Positions 17,841 to 26,551 of a stretch of DNA of 54,278 nucleotides are shown piece after piece. Origin of the DNA: Moraxella sp. Lineage in GTDB: Bacteria > Pseudomonadota > Gammaproteobacteria > Pseudomonadales > Moraxellaceae. How positions within the stretch are numbered: the stretch's first letter is position 1; each line of letters opens with the position of its first letter. Position numbers and translations under genes: made by a program. Location of the stretch: positions 1-54,278 of the forward strand of contig JAUNDZ010000014.1 in NCBI GenBank assembly GCA_030525825.1, in the 5' to 3' direction. Under the pieces are notes generated by a model. That model did no database searches. It saw nothing but the letters and a program-made list of their open reading frames with translations, and was not told the DNA's origin.

Positions 17841-18785
17841 ATGGCAATTGACATCGTCATCAATCAGCGTCATCTACAAATCCAGCTCAAACAGCTCGAA
17901 ACCGTCTGGCACACCGTCGTCAATGGTTATAATCTAAGCCAAGCTGCCGAACTACTACACACCAGCCAGTCTAGCCTATCCAAACAAATCGCCGCCCTAG
18001 AAAACCAACTCAAAGCCGATGTCTTTACCAGACAAGGCAAACGACTCACAGGACTGACTCCCATCGGTAAGGCATTGCTACCGCACATTGAAGCGATTTT
18101 TGCTGAGATACGCACCATCGAGAATCTAAGCCTTGATTTTAATAATGCCGCCGCAGGCACTTTGACGGTCGCTACCACCCACACCCAAGCCCGCTATGTG
18201 CTGCCAAAAATCGTCAAGGCGTTTAGGGACAAATTCTCCAAAGTCAATCTGGTACTTCAACAAGCCGACCCAGAGACCATTGCTCAGATGGTGATTCGTG
18301 GTCAAGCAGACATTGGCATCGCCACCGAGTCGCTACTGAATAACGATGTACTGCGTTGCTATCGTTATTATGATTGGTCGCATGTGGTCATCGTACCAAA
18401 AGACCATGAGCTTGCCGCCCTAGCAGGCGTGGAAAATGGCGTGGATTTGCCGACTTTGGCAAGCTACCCGATTGTTACCTATCATGGCGGCTTTACAGGG
18501 CGTGATTCGATTGATAAGATATTTGCCCAAGAAGGTTTGGTGCCTGAGATTGTGCTTGCCGCCCTAGACTCCGATGTCATCAGCACCTATGTCTCATCAG
18601 GCTTAGGCATTGGTATCATCGCTGAGATGGCGTACGAACCCAAGCACTACCCCGACTTAGTCGCCATTCCCATCACGCATTTTGGGCGGTTCACCAGCTG
18701 GATTGCTGTGCGTGATGACAGTGAGATTCGTAAATTTGGGCATGAGTTCATCAAGCTGTGCCAAGCTCAATTTGCAGGCGATTGA
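17841..18785 (+). CDS. cysB: CysB-like LysR-type transcriptional regulator
   Basis: A 314-residue LysR-family activator of sulfur assimilation (cysteine regulon) with N-acetylserine as the usual inducer. The N-terminal winged helix holds 'NLSQAAELLHTSQSSLSKQI' and 'LGV..'-like 'LKADVFTRQGKRLTGLTPIG'. The effector domain shows 'TVATTHTQARYVLP' and 'YPIVTYHGGFTGR', which are CysB/Cbl signatures. In this window the sulfur-requiring products include the tus and ttcA thiolation pathways, but no direct link is visible. It is monocistronic and ends in a strong terminator. Confidence 0.93.
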   Translation: MAIDIVINQRHLQIQLKQLETVWHTVVNGYNLSQAAELLHTSQSSLSKQIAALENQLKADVFTRQGKRLTGLTPIGKALLPHIEAIFAEIRTIENLSLDFNNAAAGTLTVATTHTQARYVLPKIVKAFRDKFSKVNLVLQQADPETIAQMVIRGQADIGIATESLLNNDVLRCYRYYDWSHVVIVPKDHELAALAGVENGVDLPTLASYPIVTYHGGFTGRDSIDKIFAQEGLVPEIVLAALDSDVISTYVSSGLGIGIIAEMAYEPKHYPDLVAIPITHFGRFTSWIAVRDDSEIRKFGHEFIKLCQAQFAGD

Positions 18786-18820
18786 TTGTTTATTGATTGT
18801 TTTTGGTATATTTTAACAAT

Positions 18821-18850
18821 AAAAAAGGCGAGTATTATTTCGCCTTTTTT
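18821..18850. terminator. Bidirectional terminator after cysB
   Basis: Perfect 10-bp inverted repeat AAAAAAGGCG / CGCCTTTTTT with a 10-nt loop between the convergent cysB and MORN-protein genes. Confidence 0.9.
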
Positions 18851-18878
18851 ATTTTTTAGGATACCTGACAAATACTCA

Positions 18879-19508
18879 TTAGCATTCAGGGTGTTCTTGA
18901 ATGCCACATACCGCCACCATATTGCCGTTTTCTGACACGATGTCTGCCAGCAAATAATCCCCTATCCAGCGAGAGTCGCCAGCGACATCAAACTTGGACA
19001 AATCATCAAAATTTCTCTTAAAAAATGGATTGTGCCGATAAAAGTACCAAGCCCCCTTGCCATGTCTCATGCCATCTTTGAGCTGTCCGATATACACATC
19101 TCCCTTTGAGTCCCCTTGCGACATGATAATTTCGTGTAGTCCTTCTGCTTTGCCATCTTTCCAGACACCCGTCATCATAATGCCATCTCGCCAAGTGTAC
19201 TGCCCCAAACCATTTAATCGACCTGCTCGATATTCGCCCGCATAGTTATCGGTAGGAATGCCGTCTTGATACCATTGCAGTACGCCATAGCCGTGAGCCA
19301 GTCCATCAACGCACTCACCACTCCATGAGATGCTCTCGCCTGCTTTTGGGTATGGGTTGTTGATGCCGCAGCCGTCATCGGTCTTGATGATGGCAGTAAA
19401 ACCTTTGGGCAGAGCATCTTTGTGGGTACTTTGGGCAGGCTTGGCAAGACACACAGTGCCTGATAAAGCCAATGCGGCTGCCAAGATGAGTTTGCTACTA
19501 ATGGTCAT
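18879..19508 (-). CDS. Secreted MORN-repeat protein
   Basis: A 209-residue protein with a Sec signal peptide ('KLILAAALALSGTVCLA', cleavage probably after 'CLA'). The mature part contains three or four MORN-type repeats, seen as 'YAGEYRAGRLNGLGQYTW', 'GVWKDGKAEGLHEI' and 'YIGQLKDGMRHGKGAWYFY'. MORN repeats bind membranes or other proteins; a periplasmic location is expected here. No enzymatic domain is visible. Start supported by AAGGA 8 nt ahead. The gene stands alone between the cysB terminator and a repeat-bearing intergenic region. Confidence 0.82.
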   Translation of the reverse strand: MTISSKLILAAALALSGTVCLAKPAQSTHKDALPKGFTAIIKTDDGCGINNPYPKAGESISWSGECVDGLAHGYGVLQWYQDGIPTDNYAGEYRAGRLNGLGQYTWRDGIMMTGVWKDGKAEGLHEIIMSQGDSKGDVYIGQLKDGMRHGKGAWYFYRHNPFFKRNFDDLSKFDVAGDSRWIGDYLLADIVSENGNMVAVCGIQEHPEC

Positions 19509-19574
19509 GATTTATCCTTAGTCCTTTTAATCATGACTATCTTACCCAAAATCCCAAAAAGATACAACCATCCC

Positions 19575-19705
19575 TAATACACATACGCCAACCGCACCCA
19601 AAATGCGATACCGATTTGTCGGGGCAAATCACCATTCGTCCCACTTGCTCCATCGGGCGAAAGATTTTTTCCCCTACGGCATATGGTAATTTTGTATTGT
19701 TCTGT
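19575..19705 (+). repeat. Dispersed intergenic repeat, copy B
   Basis: Aligns with the - strand of 4541-4660, with long shared words (AAAATGCGATA, GATTTGT, GGGGC, TACGGCA). It lies in the 278-nt gap between the MORN gene and fxsA. No gene is credible inside it; the repeat and a short terminator for fxsA are what the gap holds. Confidence 0.6.
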
Positions 19706-19743
19706 TGTTTTGGTATCAATACTCATCAAGCCTTAAAAATGAA

Positions 19744-19767
19744 AATCCGCCCATAAGGACGGATTGT
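19744..19767 (-). terminator. Terminator of fxsA
   Basis: Hairpin AATCCG(T)CC / GG(G)CGGATT on the - strand followed by TTTTCATTTTT, about 20 nt after the fxsA stop. Confidence 0.65.
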
Positions 19768-19786
19768 GTAGATGAGTGAGCGTGGC

Positions 19787-20395
19787 TTATTCGTCGTTGG
19801 CAGAGCCGATTTTTTTGATGTTTTTTTGTACGCTTTTGGCTTCGCCATCAACGGTCGTACCACCAAAGCCACCCTTGCCAAAGCCACTAAAACCACCACC
19901 TTGACCAAAAGGATTGCCCTGACCAAAGGGGTTGTTCGGATTGACACGACCACCCATACCAAACGGGCTTTGACCACCCATCTGCTGTGCCATCATCTGC
20001 ATGATTTTGTCTTGGTTTTTTAGGGCGTAATTCTTGGCGGCACCTGTGAGCTTTCTTTGTACCGCAGGCAATAGTAGCACCACCGCCGCCACATCGCTTA
20101 ACAGACCCGGTAGCAAGAACAAAATCCCTGCAATGCCTGTGGCGACCGAGCTTGCCACCTTAGATTCGGCAGGTTGATTGGCAGGATTGGGAATCACGCC
20201 ATTTTGCATCTGCTTCATCTGCTGTGCCATTGGATTTAGGGTGCTGGCGGCTTTTTTGATGAGCGTTAGACCAATGAAAATCGCAACGATGAACCAAAAG
20301 AACACCCACCAGCCACTCACAAACTGAGCCACAAGATACCAAATCAGCATCTCAATGATGAACCACACTAAGGCAATACCAACGACTGCACCCAT
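19787..20395 (-). CDS. fxsA: FxsA family membrane protein
   Basis: A 202-residue protein of the FxsA family. Residues 1-45 form two closely spaced membrane segments and 'ATGIAGILFLLPGLLSDVAA' near residue 90 is the family hallmark, followed by 'LLLLPAVQRKL'-like sequence. In E. coli FxsA relieves phage T7 exclusion by the F plasmid; its normal role is unclear. The C-terminal ~60 residues are Gly/Phe/Asn-rich ('NPFGQGNPFGQGGGFSGFG') and probably cytosolic and disordered, beyond the usual length. Start supported by AAGGAA 7 nt ahead. Confidence 0.88.
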   Translation of the reverse strand: MGAVVGIALVWFIIEMLIWYLVAQFVSGWWVFFWFIVAIFIGLTLIKKAASTLNPMAQQMKQMQNGVIPNPANQPAESKVASSVATGIAGILFLLPGLLSDVAAVVLLLPAVQRKLTGAAKNYALKNQDKIMQMMAQQMGGQSPFGMGGRVNPNNPFGQGNPFGQGGGFSGFGKGGFGGTTVDGEAKSVQKNIKKIGSANDE

Positions 20396-20575
20396 ACATA
20401 TTCCTTACAACAAAATTTTTGAAAAAATGCCTAAAAATAAGCTATACTATCAAACAATTTGGGCGATTAGCAAATTTTTCAAGCCACGCACCCAAAGTTT
20501 TTTGATTTTACCAGACTTTTGGCAGGGTAAGAGTTATCCTGCCTACTTCATTCATCAGTAGGCTTATACCCACCC

Positions 20576-21163
20576 ATGACCATCATCATTGGCATCGACC
20601 CTGGTTCACGCATGACAGGCTACGGCATCATCGATGCGACCGCTGACAAGCTCACTTTTTTGGACGCAGGGACGATTCGCACAGACAGTCAGGACATGCC
20701 CAATCGCATTGCCCAGATTTTTGGTGGTATTTCACGCATTGTCAAGCACCACCAAAAATACAGCAATCAGCCCATGCACGCCGCCATCGAGCAAGTGTTC
20801 ATGGCAAGCAACCCCGACTCCGCCCTAAAACTTGGGCAAGCTCGTGGGGCTGCCATCGCTGCCTTGACTGCACTGGATTTGAGTGTCTCTGAGTACACCG
20901 CCCGCCAAATCAAACAGGCGGTGTGCGGCTATGGGGCAGCGGATAAAGAGCAGGTTTCAGCGATGGTGTGCCGCATCCTAGCCCTAGAAATCACGCCACA
21001 AGCCGATGCCGCTGACGGTCTGGCGTGTGCCATCTGCCACGCTCATTCTAGCCACTCCATGCACAAGCTGCTCGGCAATACCGCCCTACTGGGGCGAAGC
21101 ACTTCCAAGAAAAAAGGTCGCTGGCGACTCTCCGAAGAAGATGTCTTGCACCTAAAATCCTAA
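20576..21163 (+). CDS. ruvC: Holliday junction resolvase RuvC
   Basis: RuvC is the dimeric Mg-dependent endonuclease that cuts Holliday junctions with RuvAB. The 195-residue protein begins 'IIIGIDPGSRMTGYGI' with catalytic Asp7/8; the second acidic residue is in 'AAIEQVFMASNPDSALKLGQ' (about residue 66), and the last pair in 'PQADAADGLACAICHAH' near residue 140. All four catalytic acids are present. ruvA and ruvB are not in the window. The C-terminal ~35 residues are basic. A terminator hairpin follows at once. Confidence 0.95.
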   Translation: MTIIIGIDPGSRMTGYGIIDATADKLTFLDAGTIRTDSQDMPNRIAQIFGGISRIVKHHQKYSNQPMHAAIEQVFMASNPDSALKLGQARGAAIAALTALDLSVSEYTARQIKQAVCGYGAADKEQVSAMVCRILALEITPQADAADGLACAICHAHSSHSMHKLLGNTALLGRSTSKKKGRWRLSEEDVLHLKS

Positions 21164-21175
21164 TCAATAAAAAGC

Positions 21176-21205
21176 AAAAAACACCCTAATCATGGGTGTT
21201 TTTTT
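21176..21205. terminator. Terminator between ruvC and META lipoprotein gene
   Basis: 11-bp perfect stem AAAAAACACCC / GGGTGTTTTTT with a 7-nt loop and T-runs on both strands, placed between two convergent genes. Confidence 0.9.
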
Positions 21206-21219
21206 ATCTGATTGGTGGT

Positions 21220-22014
21220 TTATTGCACCAACGATGATTCCACCACGCCATCATAAATATACACAGGAATATTGTGCGTGGCGGTATTACCATAGGCTTT
21301 TAGGCGGATGATTTGGTTTAAACCTTTGTCGTGCTCATAGCCTTTGATTTGCCCATCGAAATGTTGCCAAGCCCCCGCTCCAATCTTGATGCCATAGTTG
21401 TCATAGCGGACATTGCGGATTTTTAGGCATTGCTTAGTATTGTCCGCACACATCACAGGCTTGGCATCAATCTCCCAAAACAGCGTAACAGGCTTGCCAT
21501 AGAGTAGCTCGGGTTTTTTGACCCCTTGCCACAGCGAAGTCTTGCCCTGACTGCTGATGGTCAGTATGGCTTGATTGGTGTCTTTGTCATCAGCCACAAA
21601 CTCAATCTGTGCTGATGTCAGCGATGATGTCAGTGCATTTTCTGCTTGATGGAGCGAGCTTTCACAGGCTTTGCGTGTGATGCTTAGGCTGGTTTTATCC
21701 AGTGCCAAAAGACTGCCATCGAGCGAAAAACTGCCCAAATGTCGGTTACAGCCCACACTAAATGCCAGCTGATCATCCTTAAAGCTAAGAGTGGTGGTCG
21801 CTAAAAATGGGGCAATCGCCTTATCATCCGTCTTAATCAGCCGCCAATCGTATTCAGCAAGGGTCTTGGTGGTTGGTGCTGATGCGATGTTGCTTGTTAG
21901 GCTTTTGGTGGTGGCAATGTCATTAATGGGTGTGCTGTCGTGCGACTGACAGCCCACCATTAGAGTAGGAAGTATGAATAAAGCCAAACCGTATTTCATC
22001 AACTTAGTTTTCAT
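21220..22014 (-). CDS. META/HslJ-domain lipoprotein with DUF4377-like C-terminus
   Basis: A 264-residue lipoprotein: the signal peptide ends in the lipobox 'LMVGC' (Cys22). Residues about 55-150 form a META/HslJ domain with the typical 'DWRLIKTDD', 'FSVGCNRHLGSFSLDGSLLA' and 'TRKACESSLHQAENAL' segments. The C-terminal ~100 residues, with paired Cys in 'VMCADNTKQCLKIR' and 'WQHFDGQIKGYEHDKGLNQI', look like the DUF4377 partner domain. HslJ proteins are linked to novobiocin resistance and heat response, but the function here is unknown. Alternative ATG five codons later is possible. Confidence 0.83.
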   Translation of the reverse strand: MKTKLMKYGLALFILPTLMVGCQSHDSTPINDIATTKSLTSNIASAPTTKTLAEYDWRLIKTDDKAIAPFLATTTLSFKDDQLAFSVGCNRHLGSFSLDGSLLALDKTSLSITRKACESSLHQAENALTSSLTSAQIEFVADDKDTNQAILTISSQGKTSLWQGVKKPELLYGKPVTLFWEIDAKPVMCADNTKQCLKIRNVRYDNYGIKIGAGAWQHFDGQIKGYEHDKGLNQIIRLKAYGNTATHNIPVYIYDGVVESSLVQ

Positions 22015-22189
22015 GGTAGTGGTATTTTTATTTTAAAATTTCGAATTAGTCTAGCATGTCGTCGTGATAAGCTATGTTATTTTTTGGTTAATAGTGTTGT
22101 ATTTAATGATATTGTCGCTGCTTTATGTTAATGAATGTTTGGCTTTTTTGACCAAGTTTGTAACAAGCTAACATGACTAAGCAAACTTG

Positions 22190-22219
22190 TTGAGATTGAC
22201 AGGCAAAATTTGTTACAAT
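22190..22219 (+). promoter_or_regulatory. Extended -10 promoter of the TerD-like gene
   Basis: -35 TTGAGA (22190-22195), an 18-bp spacer and -10 TACAAT (22214-22219) preceded by TGT, giving an extended -10. The predicted RNA start is about 20 nt upstream of the ATG. Confidence 0.5.
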
Positions 22220-22246
22220 AGCCCAAACTTTTTAATGGACAGCCAC

Positions 22247-22906
22247 ATGACCAAGCCCAATTTTGATAAGCCTTTAAAGACTTTCTTTGAACCAAAAACC
22301 CTAAACGAGCTTGGCAGCACAGGACACATTTTAATCCCATCCATACGCTATGACGACACCAAAATCCCCAAACAAGGATTGGCAAAATATCTTAGCTACC
22401 TACCTACCATCAGCAAAAAACCTGTCTCTATGGACATTGACATGGGCTGCGTCCTGTTGGGTCGCACAGGTGAAGTGGTAGAATGCGTACATTATGGAGA
22501 AGTACGCACGGCAGATGCCAGCGTCCGTCATGGTGGCGATGCCTTGGTCGGAGCGGTGGAATTTGAAGATAAATTCATCAATCAAGAACAAATCAGCATC
22601 CATCTGGGCAAATTAGACAGCGACATTCATCATGTCGTCATCGTCATCGCCAGCTACCATAAGCACTCGCTACACCTTAGTAATAAAGGCATTGCCGAAC
22701 TTAGGGACAGCGATGACATTCTACTACATGAGATTGAGCTGCCATCGTTGGATAAAGGCGTACAGTCCATCGTCGCTTGGCACCTAAAAAAAGACGATAA
22801 AGACTGGGTGGTACACGCCCCACTCACGCCCATCAAGCACGGCAATCTGACCAAAACCCTACAAAACATCAATGATGTGCTAAGCCTGCCCAGCACTCGC
22901 TGGTGA
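22247..22906 (+). CDS. TerD-domain (tellurium-resistance type) protein
   Basis: A 219-residue protein with a TerD-like calcium-binding domain from about residue 50 onward. 'MDIDMGCVLLGRTGEVVECV', 'SVRHGGDALVGAVEF' and 'NQEQISIHLGKLDSDIHHV' follow the family order of an acidic strand, an HxGD-like motif and the DEQI-like motif. Ter proteins act in tellurite resistance, phage defence and stress response, usually in operons (terZABCDE). Here the gene stands alone. The ATG at 22247 is preferred over 22235 because of a weak GGACAG upstream; neither start is strongly supported. Confidence 0.78.
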   Translation: MTKPNFDKPLKTFFEPKTLNELGSTGHILIPSIRYDDTKIPKQGLAKYLSYLPTISKKPVSMDIDMGCVLLGRTGEVVECVHYGEVRTADASVRHGGDALVGAVEFEDKFINQEQISIHLGKLDSDIHHVVIVIASYHKHSLHLSNKGIAELRDSDDILLHEIELPSLDKGVQSIVAWHLKKDDKDWVVHAPLTPIKHGNLTKTLQNINDVLSLPSTRW

Positions 22907-22921
22907 GACAGGCTTGTCCAT

Positions 22922-22950
22922 AAAAAAGCAGCCCTTTAAGCTGCTTTTTT
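22922..22950. terminator. Terminator between TerD-like and HerA-like genes
   Basis: Perfect 11-bp stem AAAAAAGCAGC / GCTGCTTTTTT with a 7-nt loop, T-runs on both strands, between two convergent genes. Confidence 0.9.
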
Positions 22951-22971
22951 GAATCTAACATGATGTCAACA

Positions 22972-24486
22972 TCACTTAAACAAACTTTTAATCACGCCCA
23001 TCAAGCCACGGCTAATCGCCTTAGATGCTTGCTTGTTCAGCTGACTGCCGATGGCATCCGCCACATTATAGCCCACACCTTGACCGCTTTTTTTGCGTCC
23101 GCCTGTCAGCCCACCGATAAAGCCATCGAGTGCGGTCGGCTCGTCTTTTTGGTCAGGTTTTGGCTGGTTGGCTTGCTCTTGTGCTTGCTTAGTCATCATC
23201 TCTTGCTTGGCTGCTTGTTCATTTAAGGCTTCAAAGGCAGAATGACTGTCTATCATGTCTTTATAATGAACATACAGCGTATTGTTTTGGTAGATACTGG
23301 CTCTTTCGGCATCACTAAGTGGGGTCAGCTGTGATGCAGGCGGCATGATGTACGCTCGCTCCACCACACTTGGCATGCCTTTTTCATCCAAGAACGACAC
23401 CAACGCTTCACCCACCCCAAGCTCACTGATGGCGGCAGATACATTTAGATTTGGGTTGACCCGAAAAGTATCCGCCGCCGCTTTCACTGCCTTTTGGTCT
23501 TTTGGAGTAAAGGCTCGCAAGGCATGCTGAATGCGATTGCCCAGCTGACCTAAGATACTTTCGGGCAAGTCCAGCGGATTTTGGGTAACAAAATACACGC
23601 CCACGCCCTTTGAGCGAATCAGACGCACTACCTGCTCAATCTGCTCAACCAACGCATCGGATGAATTATCAAACAGCAGATGAGCTTCATCAAAGAACAG
23701 CACGAATTTTGGCTTATCCAAGTCGCCCACTTCGGGAAAAGTCTCAAAAATCTCTGCCAAAAACCACAACAAAAACGCTGCATACAGACGGGGCGAGAGC
23801 ATGAGTTTTTCGGCATTTAAGATGTTGATGACGCCTTGCCCATTGTCCGTTTGTAGCCAGTCTTCCAAGTTTAAGGCAGGCTCACCAAAAAAAGTATCCG
23901 CCCCTTCGCTTTCAAGTTGTAGCAGCTGACGAGAAATCGCCCCAACGCTGGCAGACGAAATGTTGCCGTATCTGTTTCGGTATTCTTTGGCATTGTCCGC
24001 CACATGATTAAGCATGGCACGCAAATCTTTTAAATCCAAGATGTGCCAGCCATGATCATCCGCCACCTTAAAGACGATGTTTAGCAATCCTTCTTGGGTG
24101 TCGTTTAAATTCATCAAGCGAGCCAGCAGCATCGCCCCCATCTGACTGATGGTAACTCGTACAGGAATGCCCGTCCGCCCAAACACATCCCAAAACCGCA
24201 CAGGAAAACCAGACAGATAATCATCGCCAAGCCCAAACTCATCCATGCGTTCGCCAACCTTGCCTGTGCGAGTGCCTGCCTTTGCCATGCCTGACAAATC
24301 ACCTTTGACATCCGCCAAAAATACAGGCACACCCGCACGGCTAAATTCTTCTGCCATTTTACGCAGTGAGATGGTCTTGCCTGTACCTGTCGCCCCTGCA
24401 ATCAGACCGTGGCGGTTCGCCATTTTGCCAAGTAAGTATTGCTCGCTTAGACCATCAATGCTTTTTGCTAAGGTGAAATTTGTCAT
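22972..24486 (-). CDS. DUF853 / HerA-like ATPase (YjgR family)
   Basis: A 504-residue P-loop ATPase of the HerA/FtsK-like superfamily, YjgR type. Walker A is 'GLIAGATGTGKTISLRK' near residues 27-43; Walker B is 'PKFVLFFDEAHLLF' near residue 262; 'GVYFVTQNPLDLPESILGQL' holds the sensor Gln/Asn. The family is common in proteobacteria and lacks a firm biochemical role. The tail is rich in Gln and Lys. It is a single gene with an AGAG ribosome binding site 8 nt ahead. No NurA-type nuclease is nearby, which argues against an archaeal-type HerA-NurA resection pair. Confidence 0.88.
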   Translation of the reverse strand: MTNFTLAKSIDGLSEQYLLGKMANRHGLIAGATGTGKTISLRKMAEEFSRAGVPVFLADVKGDLSGMAKAGTRTGKVGERMDEFGLGDDYLSGFPVRFWDVFGRTGIPVRVTISQMGAMLLARLMNLNDTQEGLLNIVFKVADDHGWHILDLKDLRAMLNHVADNAKEYRNRYGNISSASVGAISRQLLQLESEGADTFFGEPALNLEDWLQTDNGQGVINILNAEKLMLSPRLYAAFLLWFLAEIFETFPEVGDLDKPKFVLFFDEAHLLFDNSSDALVEQIEQVVRLIRSKGVGVYFVTQNPLDLPESILGQLGNRIQHALRAFTPKDQKAVKAAADTFRVNPNLNVSAAISELGVGEALVSFLDEKGMPSVVERAYIMPPASQLTPLSDAERASIYQNNTLYVHYKDMIDSHSAFEALNEQAAKQEMMTKQAQEQANQPKPDQKDEPTALDGFIGGLTGGRKKSGQGVGYNVADAIGSQLNKQASKAISRGLMGVIKSLFK

Positions 24487-24617
24487 ATTAAGCTCTTATC
24501 TGCCATATTTATTACATGCTTGTAAGTTTTTGGCGATACCGCTGCAAAGCATGTAAAGCATAAAAAGCATCAAAACCATCAAAACTTACAAAAATACCAT
24601 CTCATCAATATACCACA

Positions 24618-24650
24618 AAATCGGTGCAGTCGCATTGACCACACCGATTT
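24618..24650 (-). terminator. Terminator of leuA
   Basis: 9-bp stem AAATCGGTG / CACCGATTT with a 15-nt loop that has further pairing (GGTC/GACT), 19 nt after the leuA stop. The T-run on the - strand is short (TTTT). Confidence 0.55.
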
Positions 24651-24668
24651 ATTGTTTTTTTGGTTATT

Positions 24669-26402
24669 TTACCACGCCTGCGACAGAGCCGACAGTACCG
24701 CTTTTAGCATCGATGATACCGTGCTGTTACACACGCCAATGCCTGAGTACACCTTGCCATCGACATTGAGCTGCACATAGGATGCTGCTGCCGAGTGTGT
24801 CTGGTTGTCGCCTGCTTCATCATCCAGCACGCTTGGCGTGGCTTTGGTATTGATGGCGTGTTCGCTATAATTGGTTACATGAATGTCCTTGCCTGTGGCT
24901 TTTACCAGTCCATCAATGAACGCTGACAATGCCCCATTGCCCTGCCCGATGATTTCTAGCACTTCGGTGGGCGTGGCGACTTGACCGCCAAAGGACACAG
25001 CACCGCCTTTGTTGTTGATTTGATAATCGCTTAGTACAAAGGTCTCTTGGGCAAGATAGGTGCGAGTAAAGATGTCTAATAGTTCATCGGTTTTGAGTTC
25101 ACGAGCCTGTGCTTCTGCTTCATTTTGTACCACTTTGGCAAAGTCAATTTGCGTCCAGCGTGGCAAATCAAAGCCAAAATGACGCTGTAAGATATATGCC
25201 GCCCCGCCCTTACCTGATTGGCTATTGATACGCACCACATCTTGATAGGAGCGACCGATATGCACAGGGTCAATGGGCAGATACGCCACGTCCCAATGCT
25301 TTTCAGTCTCTGGGTGAGCCTCATTATAATCAAGGCTCTTTTTGATGGCATCTTGATGTGAGCCACTAAATGCCGTAAACACCAGCTCACCGACATAGGC
25401 GTGTCTTGGGTGTATGGGCAGATTGGTGCATTCCATCACCACTTGCATAATCTCGCTGACCTGCGACAAATCAAGCTCGGGGTCAATGCCTTGTGTGTAC
25501 AGGTTCATCGCCATCGTCAAAATGTCCATGTTGCCCGTACGCTCGCCATTACCCAAAAGCGTGCCTTCCACACGGTCAGCCCCTGCCATCACGCCAAGCT
25601 CGCTGGCTGCCACGCCACAGCCTCTATCATTATGGGTGTGTAGGCTAATCAAGACATCTTTACGGCAGGGCAAATGACGACAAAAATACTCAATTTGGTC
25701 AGCGTATAGGTTGGGCGTGCTTGCCTCGACGGTTGCAGGCAAGTTTAAAATCACCCTTTGACCCGCCCAAGGCTCCCACACATCGCACACCGCTTGACAG
25801 ACCTCAATGGCAAAATCGGTCTCGGTCTGGGAGAAACTCTCTGGACTATACTGAAACGTCCACTGGGTATCAGGATAACGCTTAGAGATGTCTCTTAGCA
25901 AAGTCGCCCCCTGCACAGCGATTGCCTTAATGCCGTCTTTGTCCAACTGATAGACCTTATCACGCTGAACACGAGAGGTTGAGTTATACACATGGACAAT
26001 CGCTTTTTTGGCACCTTGCAGTGCCTCAAAGGTACGCTCAATCAAATGCTCACGAGCCTGCACAAGCACCTGCAAGGTAACATCATCAGGCACATGACCG
26101 CCTTCGATGAGTAGGCGTGTAAAGTCAAATTCCACTTGGGCAGCTGACGGAAACCCAATCTCAATCTCTTTAAAGCCCACCGCCACTAAGAGCTTAAAAA
26201 ACTTCAATTTTTGCTCAATGGTCATAGGGTCAATCAAGGCTTGGTTGCCATCACGCAAATCCACGCTCGCCCATAGCGGGGCTTTTTCGATGCGTTTGTC
26301 GCACCAAGTACGGTCAGGAATGTGCGGAGCAAACTCAAAGGGACGGTATTTGGTGTGGTTAAAGGCGGGATTTTTGGGGGTGATTTTTGGGGTGTGGCTC
26401 AT
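24669..26402 (-). CDS. leuA: 2-isopropylmalate synthase LeuA, long form
   Basis: LeuA condenses acetyl-CoA with 2-oxoisovalerate, the committed step of leucine synthesis. The 577-residue protein belongs to the long subfamily seen in actinobacteria and yeast-like enzymes. Catalytic and metal motifs are 'WASVDLRDGNQALIDPM' near residue 45, 'LISLHTHNDRGCG' near residue 250 and 'VEGTLLGNGERTGN'. The C-terminal ~130 residues form the allosteric leucine-binding domain ('GNGALSAFIDGLVKATG'). The ATG at 26402 is chosen because AGGA lies 9 nt ahead; upstream Met codons would put the repeats at 26419-26457 inside the gene. Divergent from an Lrp-family gene. Confidence 0.94.
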   Translation of the reverse strand: MSHTPKITPKNPAFNHTKYRPFEFAPHIPDRTWCDKRIEKAPLWASVDLRDGNQALIDPMTIEQKLKFFKLLVAVGFKEIEIGFPSAAQVEFDFTRLLIEGGHVPDDVTLQVLVQAREHLIERTFEALQGAKKAIVHVYNSTSRVQRDKVYQLDKDGIKAIAVQGATLLRDISKRYPDTQWTFQYSPESFSQTETDFAIEVCQAVCDVWEPWAGQRVILNLPATVEASTPNLYADQIEYFCRHLPCRKDVLISLHTHNDRGCGVAASELGVMAGADRVEGTLLGNGERTGNMDILTMAMNLYTQGIDPELDLSQVSEIMQVVMECTNLPIHPRHAYVGELVFTAFSGSHQDAIKKSLDYNEAHPETEKHWDVAYLPIDPVHIGRSYQDVVRINSQSGKGGAAYILQRHFGFDLPRWTQIDFAKVVQNEAEAQARELKTDELLDIFTRTYLAQETFVLSDYQINNKGGAVSFGGQVATPTEVLEIIGQGNGALSAFIDGLVKATGKDIHVTNYSEHAINTKATPSVLDDEAGDNQTHSAAASYVQLNVDGKVYSGIGVCNSTVSSMLKAVLSALSQAW

Positions 26403-26418
26403 GGCTTTATTCCTGTTT

Positions 26419-26457
26419 AATCGCTTTAAAAGCATAATCATCAATCGCTTTAAAAGC
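26419..26457. promoter_or_regulatory. Paired 15-bp direct repeats with internal dyad ahead of leuA
   Basis: AATCGCTTTAAAAGC occurs exactly at 26419-26433 and 26443-26457, 24 bp apart. Each contains the odd palindrome GCTTTTAAAGC read on the - strand (5-bp arms, one central base). They lie 17-55 nt upstream of the leuA ATG. This looks like a tandem operator, but the binding factor is unknown. Confidence 0.5.
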
Positions 26458-26551
26458 TCGACTCAAAACAAATTTTTATGATGGATATATTAACAAATTT
26501 TGACACCAATTTTTACCAATTTTACAAAAAATTTTTGGATATTTTATCAAT

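Noticed and set aside
19537-19719. 60-codon - strand frame
   Set aside because: Falls within repeat copy B, on the strand opposite to the aligned copy; no ribosome binding site.
24525-24539. Shared word TTTTGGCGATACCG with 40803-40816
   Set aside because: Only 14 bp with unrelated flanks; short enough to be chance in 54 kb.
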